Shown one piece after another: positions 7,156 to 14,998 of a stretch of 64,000 nt of DNA (positions are counted from its first letter, which is position 1; each line of letters opens with the position of its first letter). Source of the stretch: Desulfuromonadaceae bacterium (lineage in GTDB: Bacteria; Desulfobacterota; Desulfuromonadia; Geobacterales; Pseudopelobacteraceae); contig JAQUHA010000013.1 of the NCBI GenBank assembly GCA_028683855.1, positions 36,841 through 100,840 on the forward strand, written 5' to 3'. Under the pieces are notes generated by a model. The model had not been told where the DNA came from. It ran no database searches and worked only from the letters and a program-made list of their open reading frames with translations. Made by a program: the position numbers and the translations under genes.

Positions 7156-7514
7156 AATTGATCAGCATCGCTTCATCTACTTGTATATGCTTCTCTAATT
7201 GAGTGCCGACGATCTTACCGTACTGAACAAACCAGAGTTGCCTCTCCGGATTCCAAAGCCCCCCCTGCGGCTTTCAACATTGCCCGCAAATCCTTTTCAT
7301 GAACTTCAATATGAAGAGGAACAAGAGTATCAAGAGAATATTTAGCCGGTGGCGGTATCCAGTCTGTTTTCTCTACAATCAATTCTACCGTTTTCAGCCG
7401 TTGCTTCAATTCAGCATCATACCGATACCGGACACAAACCAAATCATCACCGTATTTTTAGGTAAGACGCTTTGTTCACTTTTGCCCCGGTTTCAGAATC
7501 AATCTGGTTTTCAT
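7130..7514 (-). pseudogene. Decayed small conserved protein (two stops, one frameshift)
   Basis: From ATG 7514 the frame reads MKTRLILKPGQK, stop (TGA), TKRLT, stop (TAA), KYGDDLVCVRYRYDAELKQR, KTVELIVEK and on to HEKDLRAMLKAAGG at 7270. There a run of seven G (C on the plus strand, 7259-7265) shifts the frame. Reading the run as six restores GLWNPERQLWFVQYGKIVGT and then QLEKHIQVD before a stop at 7130-7132. From memory, an abundant unnamed small-protein family has the form MKTKLxLKPGQxGTKKL...YGDxLVCVRYRYDAE...KTVELIVEE...LWFVxYG...LEKHI, so both stops replace conserved codons. Three independent lesions make a pseudogene more likely than sequencing error. The remaining open part (7215-7442) would encode 75 aa and is unlikely to be functional. 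Confidence 0.8.
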
Positions 7515-7612
7515 ACATTATCCGATAATATTTTGGTGATTGGTTAATTTTCATAACATACAATCTGTATACAAGAAACCAAAATCAACAAACTTCCCAC
7601 TGACCGGCCTTA

Positions 7613-7780
7613 TTATGCGTCTTTGAACGCATAAAACTTAACGCCTCTGCCTCTGTCATACATGACGCGACTCTGCGTGATGTGTGACGCCTTTCCCGCC
7701 TCAAGCGAATATGATGCCGCCGTAACGGAACAGAGTGCAACGGCGTGAAGTGAAGCGCGGTGTTATGTGAGTTGCCTTTA
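7613..7780. other. Hairpin-rich intergenic stretch, possible long attC-like site
   Basis: TTATGCGT (7613-7620) pairs perfectly with ACGCATAA (7627-7634). Further right, GTCATACATGACGC faces GCGTGATGTGTGAC, and CGCCGTAACGG faces CAACGGCG. The block is bounded by CTTAAC and GTTATG, the kind of ends seen in long VCR-like attC sites, but the arms pair poorly overall. Interval 7515-7888 has no convincing gene. Confidence 0.3.
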
Positions 7781-7888
7781 TCCTCTGACTCTATCCTGGC
7801 GGAAGTTAGACAGCGTGTCCTCTTGCGCTGGCTGACTGTAGCGGTTTTCCCATATTTTTTTCGTCACGTATTTTTTTGAAATATTTTC

Positions 7889-7929
7889 TTGACACAAATA
7901 TACCCTGGTATATTATATACCCAGGTATA
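7889..7929 (+). promoter_or_regulatory. Promoter overlapped by paired palindromic operators
   Basis: TTGACA (7889-7894), 16-bp spacer and TATTAT (7911-7916) form a sigma70-type promoter. Two near-identical palindromes, TATACCCTGGTATA (7899-7912) and TATACCCAGGTATA (7916-7929), cover the spacer and -10. Their position just upstream of a ribbon-helix-helix gene indicates autorepression. Confidence 0.75.
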
Positions 7930-7944
7930 ACGAAAGGGGAGTCA

Positions 7945-8448
7945 ATGATACCCAATACTGATGAAAGACAGATTGCCATAAAATTCAACGACAATTTAAT
8001 CAGCAACCTTGATTGTGCTGCAAAAGCAGGTGAGATGAATCGAAATCACCTCATGCTCAGCCTGGTAAATATTTGGTTAAATGTTCTGATGAATAACTCT
8101 GGCTTACGCAGTCTTTTCTATATCACATGCATTCTCAGAACACGTAAAAAACAGATGGAGTGTAAGCCTGCGTTTGAACACGAATTCACAGAATCACGAC
8201 TTCCTGAGAAACCATTGCCCTTAAAGTTCAGTGACTCAACAATCTTCGACATTGATAGCTTGGCTTGTGTTAACCAAATATCGAGACATCAATTATTAAA
8301 AACAATGATAATTGTAGGTGTTGAAGAACTTAGAGAATTAACAGAGGGAAAAACTTATCAGTTTGGAGCAGTTGAAAAGAAACTGCACAAATCATTCAGC
8401 ACAATAATGGAGAAGGGCTTCAAGGCATTCAAAGCCTATATCAATTAA
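7945..8448 (+). CDS. Tandem ribbon-helix-helix regulator
   Basis: 167 aa from ATG 7945 behind AAAGGGGA; an upstream in-frame start (7876) would run through the promoter and is rejected. Two similar halves are visible: QIAIKFNDNLISNLDCAAKA (residues 9-28) followed by EMNRNHLMLSLVNIWLNVLM, and LPLKFSDSTIFDIDSLACVN followed by QISRHQLLKTMIIVGVEELR. Each has the strand-helix-helix pattern of CopG/Arc-type DNA-binding domains, so one chain carries both halves of a normally dimeric fold. The doubled operator upstream fits. Likely role: copy-number or lysogeny control of the element (inference). Confidence 0.7.
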   Translation: MIPNTDERQIAIKFNDNLISNLDCAAKAGEMNRNHLMLSLVNIWLNVLMNNSGLRSLFYITCILRTRKKQMECKPAFEHEFTESRLPEKPLPLKFSDSTIFDIDSLACVNQISRHQLLKTMIIVGVEELRELTEGKTYQFGAVEKKLHKSFSTIMEKGFKAFKAYIN

Positions 8449-8493
8449 TCCTTCACGGTTCAGTTTTGTCAAGGATAGAAAGGAGATTAAAAT

Positions 8494-8634
8494 ATGAAAA
8501 ACACAAAAGAACTAGTACTTGATTACACGCAGGTTCCTTTAAAAATTATTTTTAAAGGCATATATGGCGTTAAGCGTTACAAGTTAATACCATCCGCAGA
8601 CCAAAGCGGCATCACAATTAACAAGGACATTTAA
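8494..8634 (+). CDS. Small basic protein
   Basis: 46 aa with an excellent AAAGGAG ribosome site. Sequence begins MKNTKELVLDYTQVPLKIIF and ends SAGITINKDI-like; it is lysine-rich with a short hydrophobic core. No family is recognised. It lies between the regulator and the hairpin, in the position where filamentous-phage-like elements often encode a small accessory protein. Confidence 0.5.
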   Translation: MKNTKELVLDYTQVPLKIIFKGIYGVKRYKLIPSADQSGITINKDI

Positions 8635-8650
8635 TGACACTGACAACAGA

Positions 8651-8703
8651 CAGCTGAAGCCAGGAGGTCTGCCCCTGTCGGGGCGGCCTTCTGGCGTCAG
8701 CTG
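8651..8703. other. Long hairpin upstream of rep, candidate replication origin or terminator
   Basis: CAGCTGA (8651-8657) pairs with TCAGCTG (8697-8703), and inside it GCCAGGAGGTCTGCCCC (8659-8675) pairs with GGGGCGGCCTTCTGGC (8680-8695) around a 4-nt TGTC loop. No T-run follows, so it is not a standard terminator. Placement 90 bp before a rolling-circle-type Rep gene suggests a double- or single-strand origin. Confidence 0.5.
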
Positions 8704-8768
8704 CATATAAAGCCTAGTAGCCAGCCAATCGTTAATTCGTAGTAGCAAGCCATCGGCAATCTCTTACC

Positions 8769-8782
8769 CCGTAAATTTACGG
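8769..8782. promoter_or_regulatory. Perfect palindrome just before rep
   Basis: CCGTAAATTTACGG, 14 bp, perfect. It ends 13 nt before the rep ATG and abuts the ribosome site (GGAAAGGA), so bound protein could block rep translation or transcription. Role is inferred from position only. Confidence 0.4.
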
Positions 8783-8795
8783 AAAGGAATTGTAT

Positions 8796-9968
8796 ATGAA
8801 CTTACTACTATCAACCACATCTGCACCTTACCCCGGCAGGATGTTACCTGTAACACATCCTGCTTCAACCCCATCTGTTTCAGAGTTCCAGCATCTCCTC
8901 CACGGCATTGATTCCCTTGACCTCGGTCTATACGTCGCGTGGGGATCAGACTGGAAACGCCGACTTCACTCCCTCGACAAGAAAAAACAGCAAGCCCGCA
9001 GAAATGGCGCTCTGCTGATCTCAATGCCTTCCGGTAGAAACTGTATCTTCAAACCTGGTGGCAAAGGTGAGAACTACCGCTTTCATCTTCAGTTCGACGC
9101 TTACAATCTCTTTATCGGTAAATCAGCAACCCCTGGTACTTCGCCCAACGTCTATCTCTCCATAAGTGCCAAAGTTCTCTGGCATAACGGTATTGAAACC
9201 GCCTTGTCATGGATTGCACTTGATCTGAAAGCAATCGGTGGTGGTACGATCCAGCGTGTGCAAGTTAGCCGTCTTGATCTCTGTGCCGACTTCCTGGTTC
9301 CAGGTGGACTCTCTCACGAATTCATTCTTTCCCACAAAGTGACCCGCAACGATAAAGGCAAGCTCTACCTCGACAAGAACGAACTGCAAACCTATTACGC
9401 TGCCGATGGAAAGTCGCCTATTCAGCTAAGACTGTACAATAAGGGTTTAGAGGTAAAACAGGGTGGGATAAAGCTCTGGTTCCTCGATCTCTGGAAGCGT
9501 GAATCAACAGATGACATCTGGCGCATAGAATTCCAGGTGCGCCGCCCTGCCCTCAAACAGTTCGGGATAAACTCTATTGACGATCTAAAAGAGAAACAAG
9601 CCGGACTATGGGGGTATCTCACTATGAAATGGTTTTCCCTCCGTCTTCCCGATAACGACAAAGCAGAACGTAAAACCGTTCACCCCTTCTGGTCTGCCGT
9701 CCAGGAGTGTTTTAAGAACGATATTTCTGGTACTTGCAGTCAAGCATACCGTAACTGCGTGACGCTTGCAGCTGCCTCACCGGAATGGCACCTATCCCAT
9801 ATAGACGGCTGTCTCTCCTCCTTTGCCGCAATTCTCGGAATAAGTAATCGTGAAGAGGCTCTGCAAGAATTACAGAGTCGTCTGACTAAACGCAACAACG
9901 CCGCCGACTTTGAGACCGCCTGCATTAAGAAAGCAATTCAACGCGGAACTTCAGGGGGTGGACAATGA
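8796..9968 (+). CDS. Replication initiation protein, Rep_trans type
   Basis: 390 aa. ATG 8796 has a GGAAAGGA ribosome site; a TTG two codons earlier is ignored. Mid-region features fit the Rep_trans/phage initiator family: GLYVAWGSDWK (about 49-59), VQVSRLDLCADFLVP (about 164-178), QLRLYNKGLEVK (214-225) and IWRIEFQVRRPALKQFG (about 245-261). In the family a Tyr nicks the plus-strand origin; the Tyr of LYNKG is a candidate. It overlaps the following ATPase gene by 4 nt. The candidate nick region is the hairpin and palindrome just upstream. The assignment is by motif pattern; a filamentous-phage RstA-like or plasmid Rep role cannot be told apart here. Confidence 0.75.
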   Translation: MNLLLSTTSAPYPGRMLPVTHPASTPSVSEFQHLLHGIDSLDLGLYVAWGSDWKRRLHSLDKKKQQARRNGALLISMPSGRNCIFKPGGKGENYRFHLQFDAYNLFIGKSATPGTSPNVYLSISAKVLWHNGIETALSWIALDLKAIGGGTIQRVQVSRLDLCADFLVPGGLSHEFILSHKVTRNDKGKLYLDKNELQTYYAADGKSPIQLRLYNKGLEVKQGGIKLWFLDLWKRESTDDIWRIEFQVRRPALKQFGINSIDDLKEKQAGLWGYLTMKWFSLRLPDNDKAERKTVHPFWSAVQECFKNDISGTCSQAYRNCVTLAAASPEWHLSHIDGCLSSFAAILGISNREEALQELQSRLTKRNNAADFETACIKKAIQRGTSGGGQ

Positions 9969-11488
9969 TGGACTCTTTCAGCGACTCAGCACTTTCAGCT
10001 TACTTCCCTGGTCTGGTGGATATCTGCCAGAATGAAGAGGGTCAACTCGTCTATGCAATCATAAAAGATGGGGAGCTGATCTTCTCCCAGGAGTACAAGA
10101 CCGATACTGATAGCTTCTCTATACCTGAGAGAAAACATTTCCAGTTCACCATTCCCCGCGCCGCCGAAGTCATGCGTTACTTCAAACAGGATGACGATTC
10201 GCTCTATGACGATCTTCTGACCTATCTGAAACGCTTCTCCGGTCTGGACGATATGCAGTGGGCTATTGTTGCTCACTACATCTTTCTGACGTATCTGCAC
10301 GATCACCCATGCATTGACTACTGCGGCTATCTCCTCTTCTACGCCGTACCGGAAAGGGGGAAGAGTAGAACCGGCAAATCAGTCACCTATGTTGCTTTCA
10401 GGGGCATTCATCTGATTGAACTTCGGGAAGCTACTATCTTCCGCTACAGCCAGAACCTCCACGGCACACTGTTCCTTGATCTGCTTGATGTGTCAAAGAA
10501 GGCGGAACGTGGCGGCTGTGACGATATTTTACTTCTACGGGCTGAAAAGGGTGCCAAGTGCTGCCGTGTGCAAAATCCGGATCAAGGCCCATTCAACGAT
10601 ACAGTTTATTACGATATTTACGGACCGACGATCATTGCCAGTAACGAACAGTTGCACAACATCCTTGAGACAAGATGCCTCCCGATCATCATGCCGAACC
10701 GCCCAGGGAATTATGAGAATCCACGTCCCGAACTCGGCATTGAATTAAAGGAGCGTCTGACAGTCTGGAGAGCTAAGTATCTCACCGCAACACTTCCCGA
10801 TCTGGAACCAATCGACGGTATTTCCGGAAGACTCTGGGATATTACAAAACCGATGTTCTTTATAAACTCGCTTCTGCCTGTTGATTCTTCAATCCTCGAA
10901 GATTCGATTCTTTCAATAGCTGGTGAAAAGGATGAATCAAGGAAAGATTCTCTGGAAGGTCGTCTGGTAGCGATCATAAAGGAGATAACTGAAGAGAGTG
11001 CCCTTGGTCGATTCGCTGAATGGAGTATCAAGACCGGAGAGATTCGAGACAGATTCAATCAGGGGAGACCAATAGACAAGTATGTTTCACCTCAATGGAT
11101 AGGTAAGAGATTAAAGAGCATGAGTTTTCACAATAGGATTGTTCACGGCTATTCGGAGATCAAGATCACCGCCCAAGAATACGCCCTGATCCTCAAGCAG
11201 TACGGGCATGACAAGAGAGAGTCGCAAATACCCGTCAACTCTCACCCCAACTCTCTACCAGATAAAAGCCAACAGATTCAGCAACCTTTGAAAGAGGTAG
11301 AGAGTGGTAGAGAGTCTGCACAGGTGCGAGGTCAACGGTTTACCTTTACTACACCGGAAGAGAAAGAAGTTTATCTTGCCAGACTTAATGAATTGAAGGA
11401 AACAGGCGGCTTGTCTCGGGATGAGATGGAAGGACAGGCTCAAGGGTATTTAGAGCAGTGGAGGTGCGACCATGACTTTCCATTCTAA
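9965..11488 (+). CDS. P-loop ATPase/primase-helicase-like protein of the element
   Basis: 507 aa. Walker A-like loop PERGKSRTGKSVTY lies at about residue 130, followed by AERGGCDDILLLR (about 180-192) and a Sensor-type TIIASNEQLHNIL (about 220-232). The order resembles DUF3631/phage P4-like ATPases that help load or run replication. The C-terminal 120 residues (about 340-430) contain a helix-rich DNA-binding-like region (PQWIGKRLKSMSFHNRIVHG), then a charged tail. It overlaps Rep by 4 nt (ATGATGGAC start), so the two are translationally coupled. Replicative helicase function is likely but not proven. Confidence 0.65.
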   Translation: MMDSFSDSALSAYFPGLVDICQNEEGQLVYAIIKDGELIFSQEYKTDTDSFSIPERKHFQFTIPRAAEVMRYFKQDDDSLYDDLLTYLKRFSGLDDMQWAIVAHYIFLTYLHDHPCIDYCGYLLFYAVPERGKSRTGKSVTYVAFRGIHLIELREATIFRYSQNLHGTLFLDLLDVSKKAERGGCDDILLLRAEKGAKCCRVQNPDQGPFNDTVYYDIYGPTIIASNEQLHNILETRCLPIIMPNRPGNYENPRPELGIELKERLTVWRAKYLTATLPDLEPIDGISGRLWDITKPMFFINSLLPVDSSILEDSILSIAGEKDESRKDSLEGRLVAIIKEITEESALGRFAEWSIKTGEIRDRFNQGRPIDKYVSPQWIGKRLKSMSFHNRIVHGYSEIKITAQEYALILKQYGHDKRESQIPVNSHPNSLPDKSQQIQQPLKEVESGRESAQVRGQRFTFTTPEEKEVYLARLNELKETGGLSRDEMEGQAQGYLEQWRCDHDFPF

Positions 11489-11630
11489 ACGCCTTTTCAG
11501 AGATGCAAATGAAGAAGAGTTCTATTTTGAGCGGATAGCAGAATTAATCGCGGATGACCGCCTGGATGATGAGGAGACTGAGCGATGCGCTTGGGATGCT
11601 GTTCTGAGAAGAAGAGACCATGACGACTGA
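11472..11630 (+). CDS. Small acidic protein
   Basis: 52 aa from ATG 11472, overlapping the end of the ATPase gene by 17 nt and the start of the HTH gene by 11 nt. Sequence is very charged (DANEEEFYFERIAELIADDR, then DDEETERCAWDAVLRRRDHD). No family is known; the tight overlaps argue for real translation. Confidence 0.5.
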   Translation: MTFHSKRLFRDANEEEFYFERIAELIADDRLDDEETERCAWDAVLRRRDHDD

Positions 11631-11892
11631 CAAGCCTCTCCATACGTCTATGCCAGAACTTTTGACGGTTGAAGAGTTTGCAAAACGTCTTCGTGTCGGT
11701 CGCTCTACTGTTTTTTTCTGGATCGCCAGCAAGAAGATGATACAGGCTGTTCATTATTTCAAGATCGGCAAAACGGTTCGTATTCCCTGGAGTATTGAGT
11801 TGCTGGTCTCTTTATCCTCAGAGAGTGAAGAAACTGAACCGGCTCCAATACGATCCAGGAAGAATAAGAGAACAATAAATCTGGACTATTGA
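11620..11892 (+). CDS. Excisionase-like HTH protein (HTH_17/MerR-type)
   Basis: 90 aa. LLTVEEFAKRLRVGRSTVFF (about residues 14-33) and WIASKKMIQ...YFKIGKTVRIPWSIE form the typical HTH plus wing of recombination directionality factors and MerR-like DNA binders. It immediately precedes the integrase gene, the usual place for an excisionase. The basic tail (RSRKNKRTI) may contact DNA. Confidence 0.75.
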   Translation: MTTDKPLHTSMPELLTVEEFAKRLRVGRSTVFFWIASKKMIQAVHYFKIGKTVRIPWSIELLVSLSSESEETEPAPIRSRKNKRTINLDY

Positions 11893-11968
11893 AAATAATC
11901 TTAAAGGAGAATAGTCTCTTACTCGGACTACTACCGACGGAAGGGGGCTAACAGAATGGGGACATAAA

Positions 11969-13282
11969 ATGAAGAAGACATCAGGCATGGTTTCATTGAA
12001 TGAAACTTTGCAATCTGGCGGCACTATTAAACGCCGCAAAATCTCAGAAAAGTTGTATGTGGACTTTTACTATTTCGGCATTCGTATAACCAAGTCCACC
12101 GGCCTTGACGATACGCCGCAGAACCGGGCTAAAGTCCGTTCGTTCCTTGATAAATCAATGCAGAAAATCGAAGCCCGAACATTCAGGTTTGCTGATGCGT
12201 TCCCTGGTGCATCTCGTAAAGAGAAGAAATTATTTACTGAGCTTGAAGGGCAACAGTTTAGTCCTGAACCTCAGTATGTGATTTTTGGGGAGTATGCTAA
12301 AGAGTGGATGAAGAAGGTTATTCCGACTTTTGAATCAACGACGAAACGTAATGATTACGAGTCGGCTTTGAACTCCCGAATTCTTCCCTATTTCAGAAAG
12401 AAGAATTTTTATCAAATTACCAGCATGGAGCTACAGAACTTTGCCGCCTCGCTTAAAAAGAAAACCGGCAAGAACAAGGGGAAACCGCTTGCAAGACAGC
12501 GGATGCAGAATATTATTATTCCGCTGCGCCGAATCTGGGAAGATGCTGCCGATCAGCACCGCTGGAATCTTCGTAATCCGTTTGAGACACTCAGTAAGCA
12601 CCTACCTTCAAAGTCTCGCAAAAGAAACGGCAAAGTGTTCAGGTTCACTGAATGGCAAAATTTCATAGCGTGCGCTCCATTGTTTTTCAGGCCGCATCTG
12701 GAGTTTTTGCTAATGACCGGTTTATCGGCAAGTGAACTGGCCGGACTGCGGAAAGAAGATGTTTCTGATAAGGCGATCACGCTTAACCGTTCTATTGTGC
12801 TTGGGGAAGAAAAAGACCGGCTCAAGAATGATTACCGTTTCAGACGAATTCCGGCAACCGACGCAATCAAGAATGTGGTAAGTCGGATTCAGGCTCTTTG
12901 CCCTGATTCTCCATATCTGTTCCCGATGGAAAACGGCAGGCCATTTGACGGGAATTCATTCAGGAAGATCGTTTGGAACAAAGCCCTGAATGAGTCACAG
13001 ATTGCATACAAGACTCCGTATAGCACACGGCACACGTTCTGCGCCTGGGCACTTACCATTGGCTTGAATCCGATGAAGCTGGTCAATCTGATGGGGCATT
13101 CATCAAAGCAGATGGTGTATCAAGTTTACGGGGAATACGTCGAAGACCTGGAAGACGATGTGGATGATATTATCGGCTATTTTGGGAAGGATTTTCTGAT
13201 AAAACCAGGCAAAAAAATATCCCCAATACTGCTTTATGGGGACAGTGTGGGGACAGTTGCTACTTATTTACAAAAATCATAA
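11969..13282 (+). CDS. Tyrosine-type site-specific integrase (element 1)
   Basis: 437 aa. N-terminal arm-binding and SAM-like core-binding domains (about 10-200; YAKEWMKKVIPTFESTTKRN) precede a catalytic domain. Active-site positions seen: TGLSASELAGL at about 247, where the usual first Arg is Ser; KNDYRFRRIP (beta-hairpin Lys); YSTRHTFCAWAL (second Arg, but Tyr in place of the first His of HxxR); LMGHSSKQMVYQVYGEY (His and nucleophile Tyr). The gene ends 20 bp before the 50-bp tRNA-Gly repeat, so this integrase is the best candidate for element 1's own insertion. Missing Arg I could mean reduced or altered activity, or a subfamily variant. Confidence 0.85.
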   Translation: MKKTSGMVSLNETLQSGGTIKRRKISEKLYVDFYYFGIRITKSTGLDDTPQNRAKVRSFLDKSMQKIEARTFRFADAFPGASRKEKKLFTELEGQQFSPEPQYVIFGEYAKEWMKKVIPTFESTTKRNDYESALNSRILPYFRKKNFYQITSMELQNFAASLKKKTGKNKGKPLARQRMQNIIIPLRRIWEDAADQHRWNLRNPFETLSKHLPSKSRKRNGKVFRFTEWQNFIACAPLFFRPHLEFLLMTGLSASELAGLRKEDVSDKAITLNRSIVLGEEKDRLKNDYRFRRIPATDAIKNVVSRIQALCPDSPYLFPMENGRPFDGNSFRKIVWNKALNESQIAYKTPYSTRHTFCAWALTIGLNPMKLVNLMGHSSKQMVYQVYGEYVEDLEDDVDDIIGYFGKDFLIKPGKKISPILLYGDSVGTVATYLQKS

Positions 13283-13301
13283 ACAATTCTATGTAGTTAA
13301 A

Positions 13302-13351
13302 TGGAGCGGGAAACGGGATTCGAACCCGCGACCTTCAGCTTGGGAAGCTGA
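13302..13351. repeat. att direct repeat: copy of tRNA-Gly(CCC) 3' half
   Basis: 50 bp identical to 45872-45921 (TGGAGCGGGAAACGGGATTC at the start, GGGAAGCTGA at the end), flanked by A here versus G there on the left and A versus C on the right. It contains the T-arm, variable region and anticodon stem-loop of the minus-strand tRNA plus CCA. It is not a functional tRNA. Confidence 0.95.
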
Positions 13352-13488
13352 ATTTTTATGATTTCAGAGCTTTTCATTATGTATCAAATCCCTCCCAAAT
13401 ACCAGTCTAACATATTGACTTTCCTGAATTTAACTTATATATTCTTTCCTGTTGTTTCCAATCACTTTTGATCGTTGCCAAGGCATTA

Positions 13489-13510
13489 GAGGTTACACGG
13501 AGGTTACACG
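13489..13510. repeat. Tandem integrase arm-type sites (left)
   Basis: GAGGTTACACG occurs twice in direct tandem (13489-13499 and 13500-13510). The same 11-mer pair recurs near the right end at 45805 and 45817 in the same orientation. The second copy overlaps the integrase ribosome site (GGAGG, 13499-13503) and the G of the GTG start, so integrase binding could also repress its own translation or transcription. Confidence 0.75.
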
Positions 13511-14838
13511 TGCCGGATACGATAACACCCCAAAATCGGCAGCGCAAGCGTGAAGTGCGCAAACCGGGGTCTTTCACTGACAGGTATATCAAGAGCCTCA
13601 AGCCGGATAAGGAAATGTACCAGCTTCGCGAGGGACGAGGATTTGCCATTCGCGTCCTGCCTTCCGGGGTCAAGACCTGGTACTACATCTATACGATCAA
13701 CGGGAAGCGCAGACAGCTCAATCTTGGTAACTACCCTGACATAAGTCTGGAGGCAGCACATAAAACGTATCTCGAATCAGCTGCTCTCGTAAAGAGCGGC
13801 ATAGATCCGATGGCCAAACCGGTTGAGGAAACCGCCGAGCCGGCGCAACAACAGGTTGAACTGACCGTAAGGCGGCTCGCGGTTGACCTGTATCTTGATG
13901 ATTGGTCCAAAATCCATCACTCGGAAAGATGGCACTACAACAACAGGAAAGCACTGGAGGCCGATATATTGCCGGTCTGGGGTGACCGTCTGGCTGTCGA
14001 TATTCGACGGAAGGACGCAGTAGAGATTCTGGAACTGGTGGCAAAGCGGGCACCCGGTCAGGCCCGGAATGTCCTGAAAGCCGCACGGGGAATGTACTCG
14101 TACGCTGTCGACCGGGAACTGCTGGAATACAACCCATTTGCTGACATCAAGATATCCAGGACCATCCCCATGATGCAGCCCATGTCCCGGGACCGCGAAC
14201 TTTCAGAGGATGAGATAAGGCATCTCTGGAAAGCGATTGACGAAGGTGGTGGGAGCGAAAGCACCAAGCGGGCACTGAAACTGATTCTGGTCACCGGGCA
14301 GAGACCGGGGGAAGTGGTCGGCATGCACCGGCGTGAAATCCAGGGAAAATGGTGGACAATACCATGGCAGCGAATCAAGACCCGCAAGCGCCGTCAGGAA
14401 GATCACCGGATTTATCTTACGCCATTGGCGATGTCGCTTATAGGCGATGAGAAGGAATATATCTTTCCTGATCCTGCCGGTAAAAGCGCCATGACTGAAA
14501 ATGCCCTGAGCCACCATGTGCGCAAGGATATACCGGATACCGTCAAGCGTCCGTATTATGACCTCCCCCGCTGGACACCTCATGATCTTCGCCGTACAGC
14601 AGCCACGAGGCTTTCCAAGATCGGCGCGTCCGATGAGGTCATCGATGTTATTCTGAACCACGCCAAAAAGGGTGTAAGCGGCATCTACAACCGGAACAAG
14701 TACGATAATGAAAAGCAGTTGTGGCTTACCAAATGGTCACAGCACCTGTCGAGACTTCTCAAGAAAAAGCAACCTGCAGCGAAAGGCACCGGTGGCAAGA
14801 AGAGCGTCAAAAGTTCCACCGAAGAACCCAAAAAGTAG
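13510..14838 (+). CDS. P4-type tyrosine integrase (DUF4102 arm domain), element 2
   Basis: 442 aa from GTG 13510, chosen because GGAGG lies 6 nt upstream; a TTG start at 13468 lacks a ribosome site. The DUF4102 arm-binding domain is at about 15-85 (FTDRYIKSLKPDKEMYQLRE). SAM-like core-binding domain spans about 105-215. The catalytic domain (220-410) has TGQRPGEVVGM (Arg I), PRWTPHDLRRTAATRL (HxxR) and ILNHAKKGVSGIYNRNKY (His and nucleophile Tyr), so all main residues are present. Lies next to the att repeat and transcribes into the island. It should be the enzyme that inserted the 32.6-kb island. Confidence 0.92.
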   Translation: MPDTITPQNRQRKREVRKPGSFTDRYIKSLKPDKEMYQLREGRGFAIRVLPSGVKTWYYIYTINGKRRQLNLGNYPDISLEAAHKTYLESAALVKSGIDPMAKPVEETAEPAQQQVELTVRRLAVDLYLDDWSKIHHSERWHYNNRKALEADILPVWGDRLAVDIRRKDAVEILELVAKRAPGQARNVLKAARGMYSYAVDRELLEYNPFADIKISRTIPMMQPMSRDRELSEDEIRHLWKAIDEGGGSESTKRALKLILVTGQRPGEVVGMHRREIQGKWWTIPWQRIKTRKRRQEDHRIYLTPLAMSLIGDEKEYIFPDPAGKSAMTENALSHHVRKDIPDTVKRPYYDLPRWTPHDLRRTAATRLSKIGASDEVIDVILNHAKKGVSGIYNRNKYDNEKQLWLTKWSQHLSRLLKKKQPAAKGTGGKKSVKSSTEEPKK

Positions 14839-14998
14839 TTTCTGCACGATGGGGGAGCACTCTCTGCAGCCAGAGGATTATCAGTATAGCTGTCAAACTA
14901 TTTATGGCTGCTATTTATGTCAATAGCGTTTTTATAGTTGCTAAATATGCTGTTATCGTTAAATATAGAAGCTATATTTGCTGATTATGGGAATTCTG

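Larger units (their letters stand above)
7880..13351 (+). mobile_element. Small integrated plasmid/phage-like element (left end uncertain)
   Basis: A same-strand run of regulator, small ORF, hairpin, Rep, ATPase, small ORF, excisionase-like HTH and integrase ends at a 50-bp tRNA-Gly fragment (13302-13351). An integrase next to an att copy, plus its own replication genes, fits an integrative element. No second att copy was found to the left within the window, so the left boundary given here is only the start of the gene run; the true end may lie beyond base 1. Confidence 0.5.

Noticed and set aside
7215..7442. 75-aa protein as an intact gene
   Set aside because: It is the middle of a longer decayed reading frame with conserved sequence on both sides of the lesions.
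8659..8695. Hairpin as a standard rho-independent terminator
   Set aside because: No T-run follows on either strand, and it lies before a Rep gene; an origin role fits better.
13302..13360. Second tRNA-Gly gene
   Set aside because: Only the 3' half is present and the acceptor and D arms are missing; it is an att copy.
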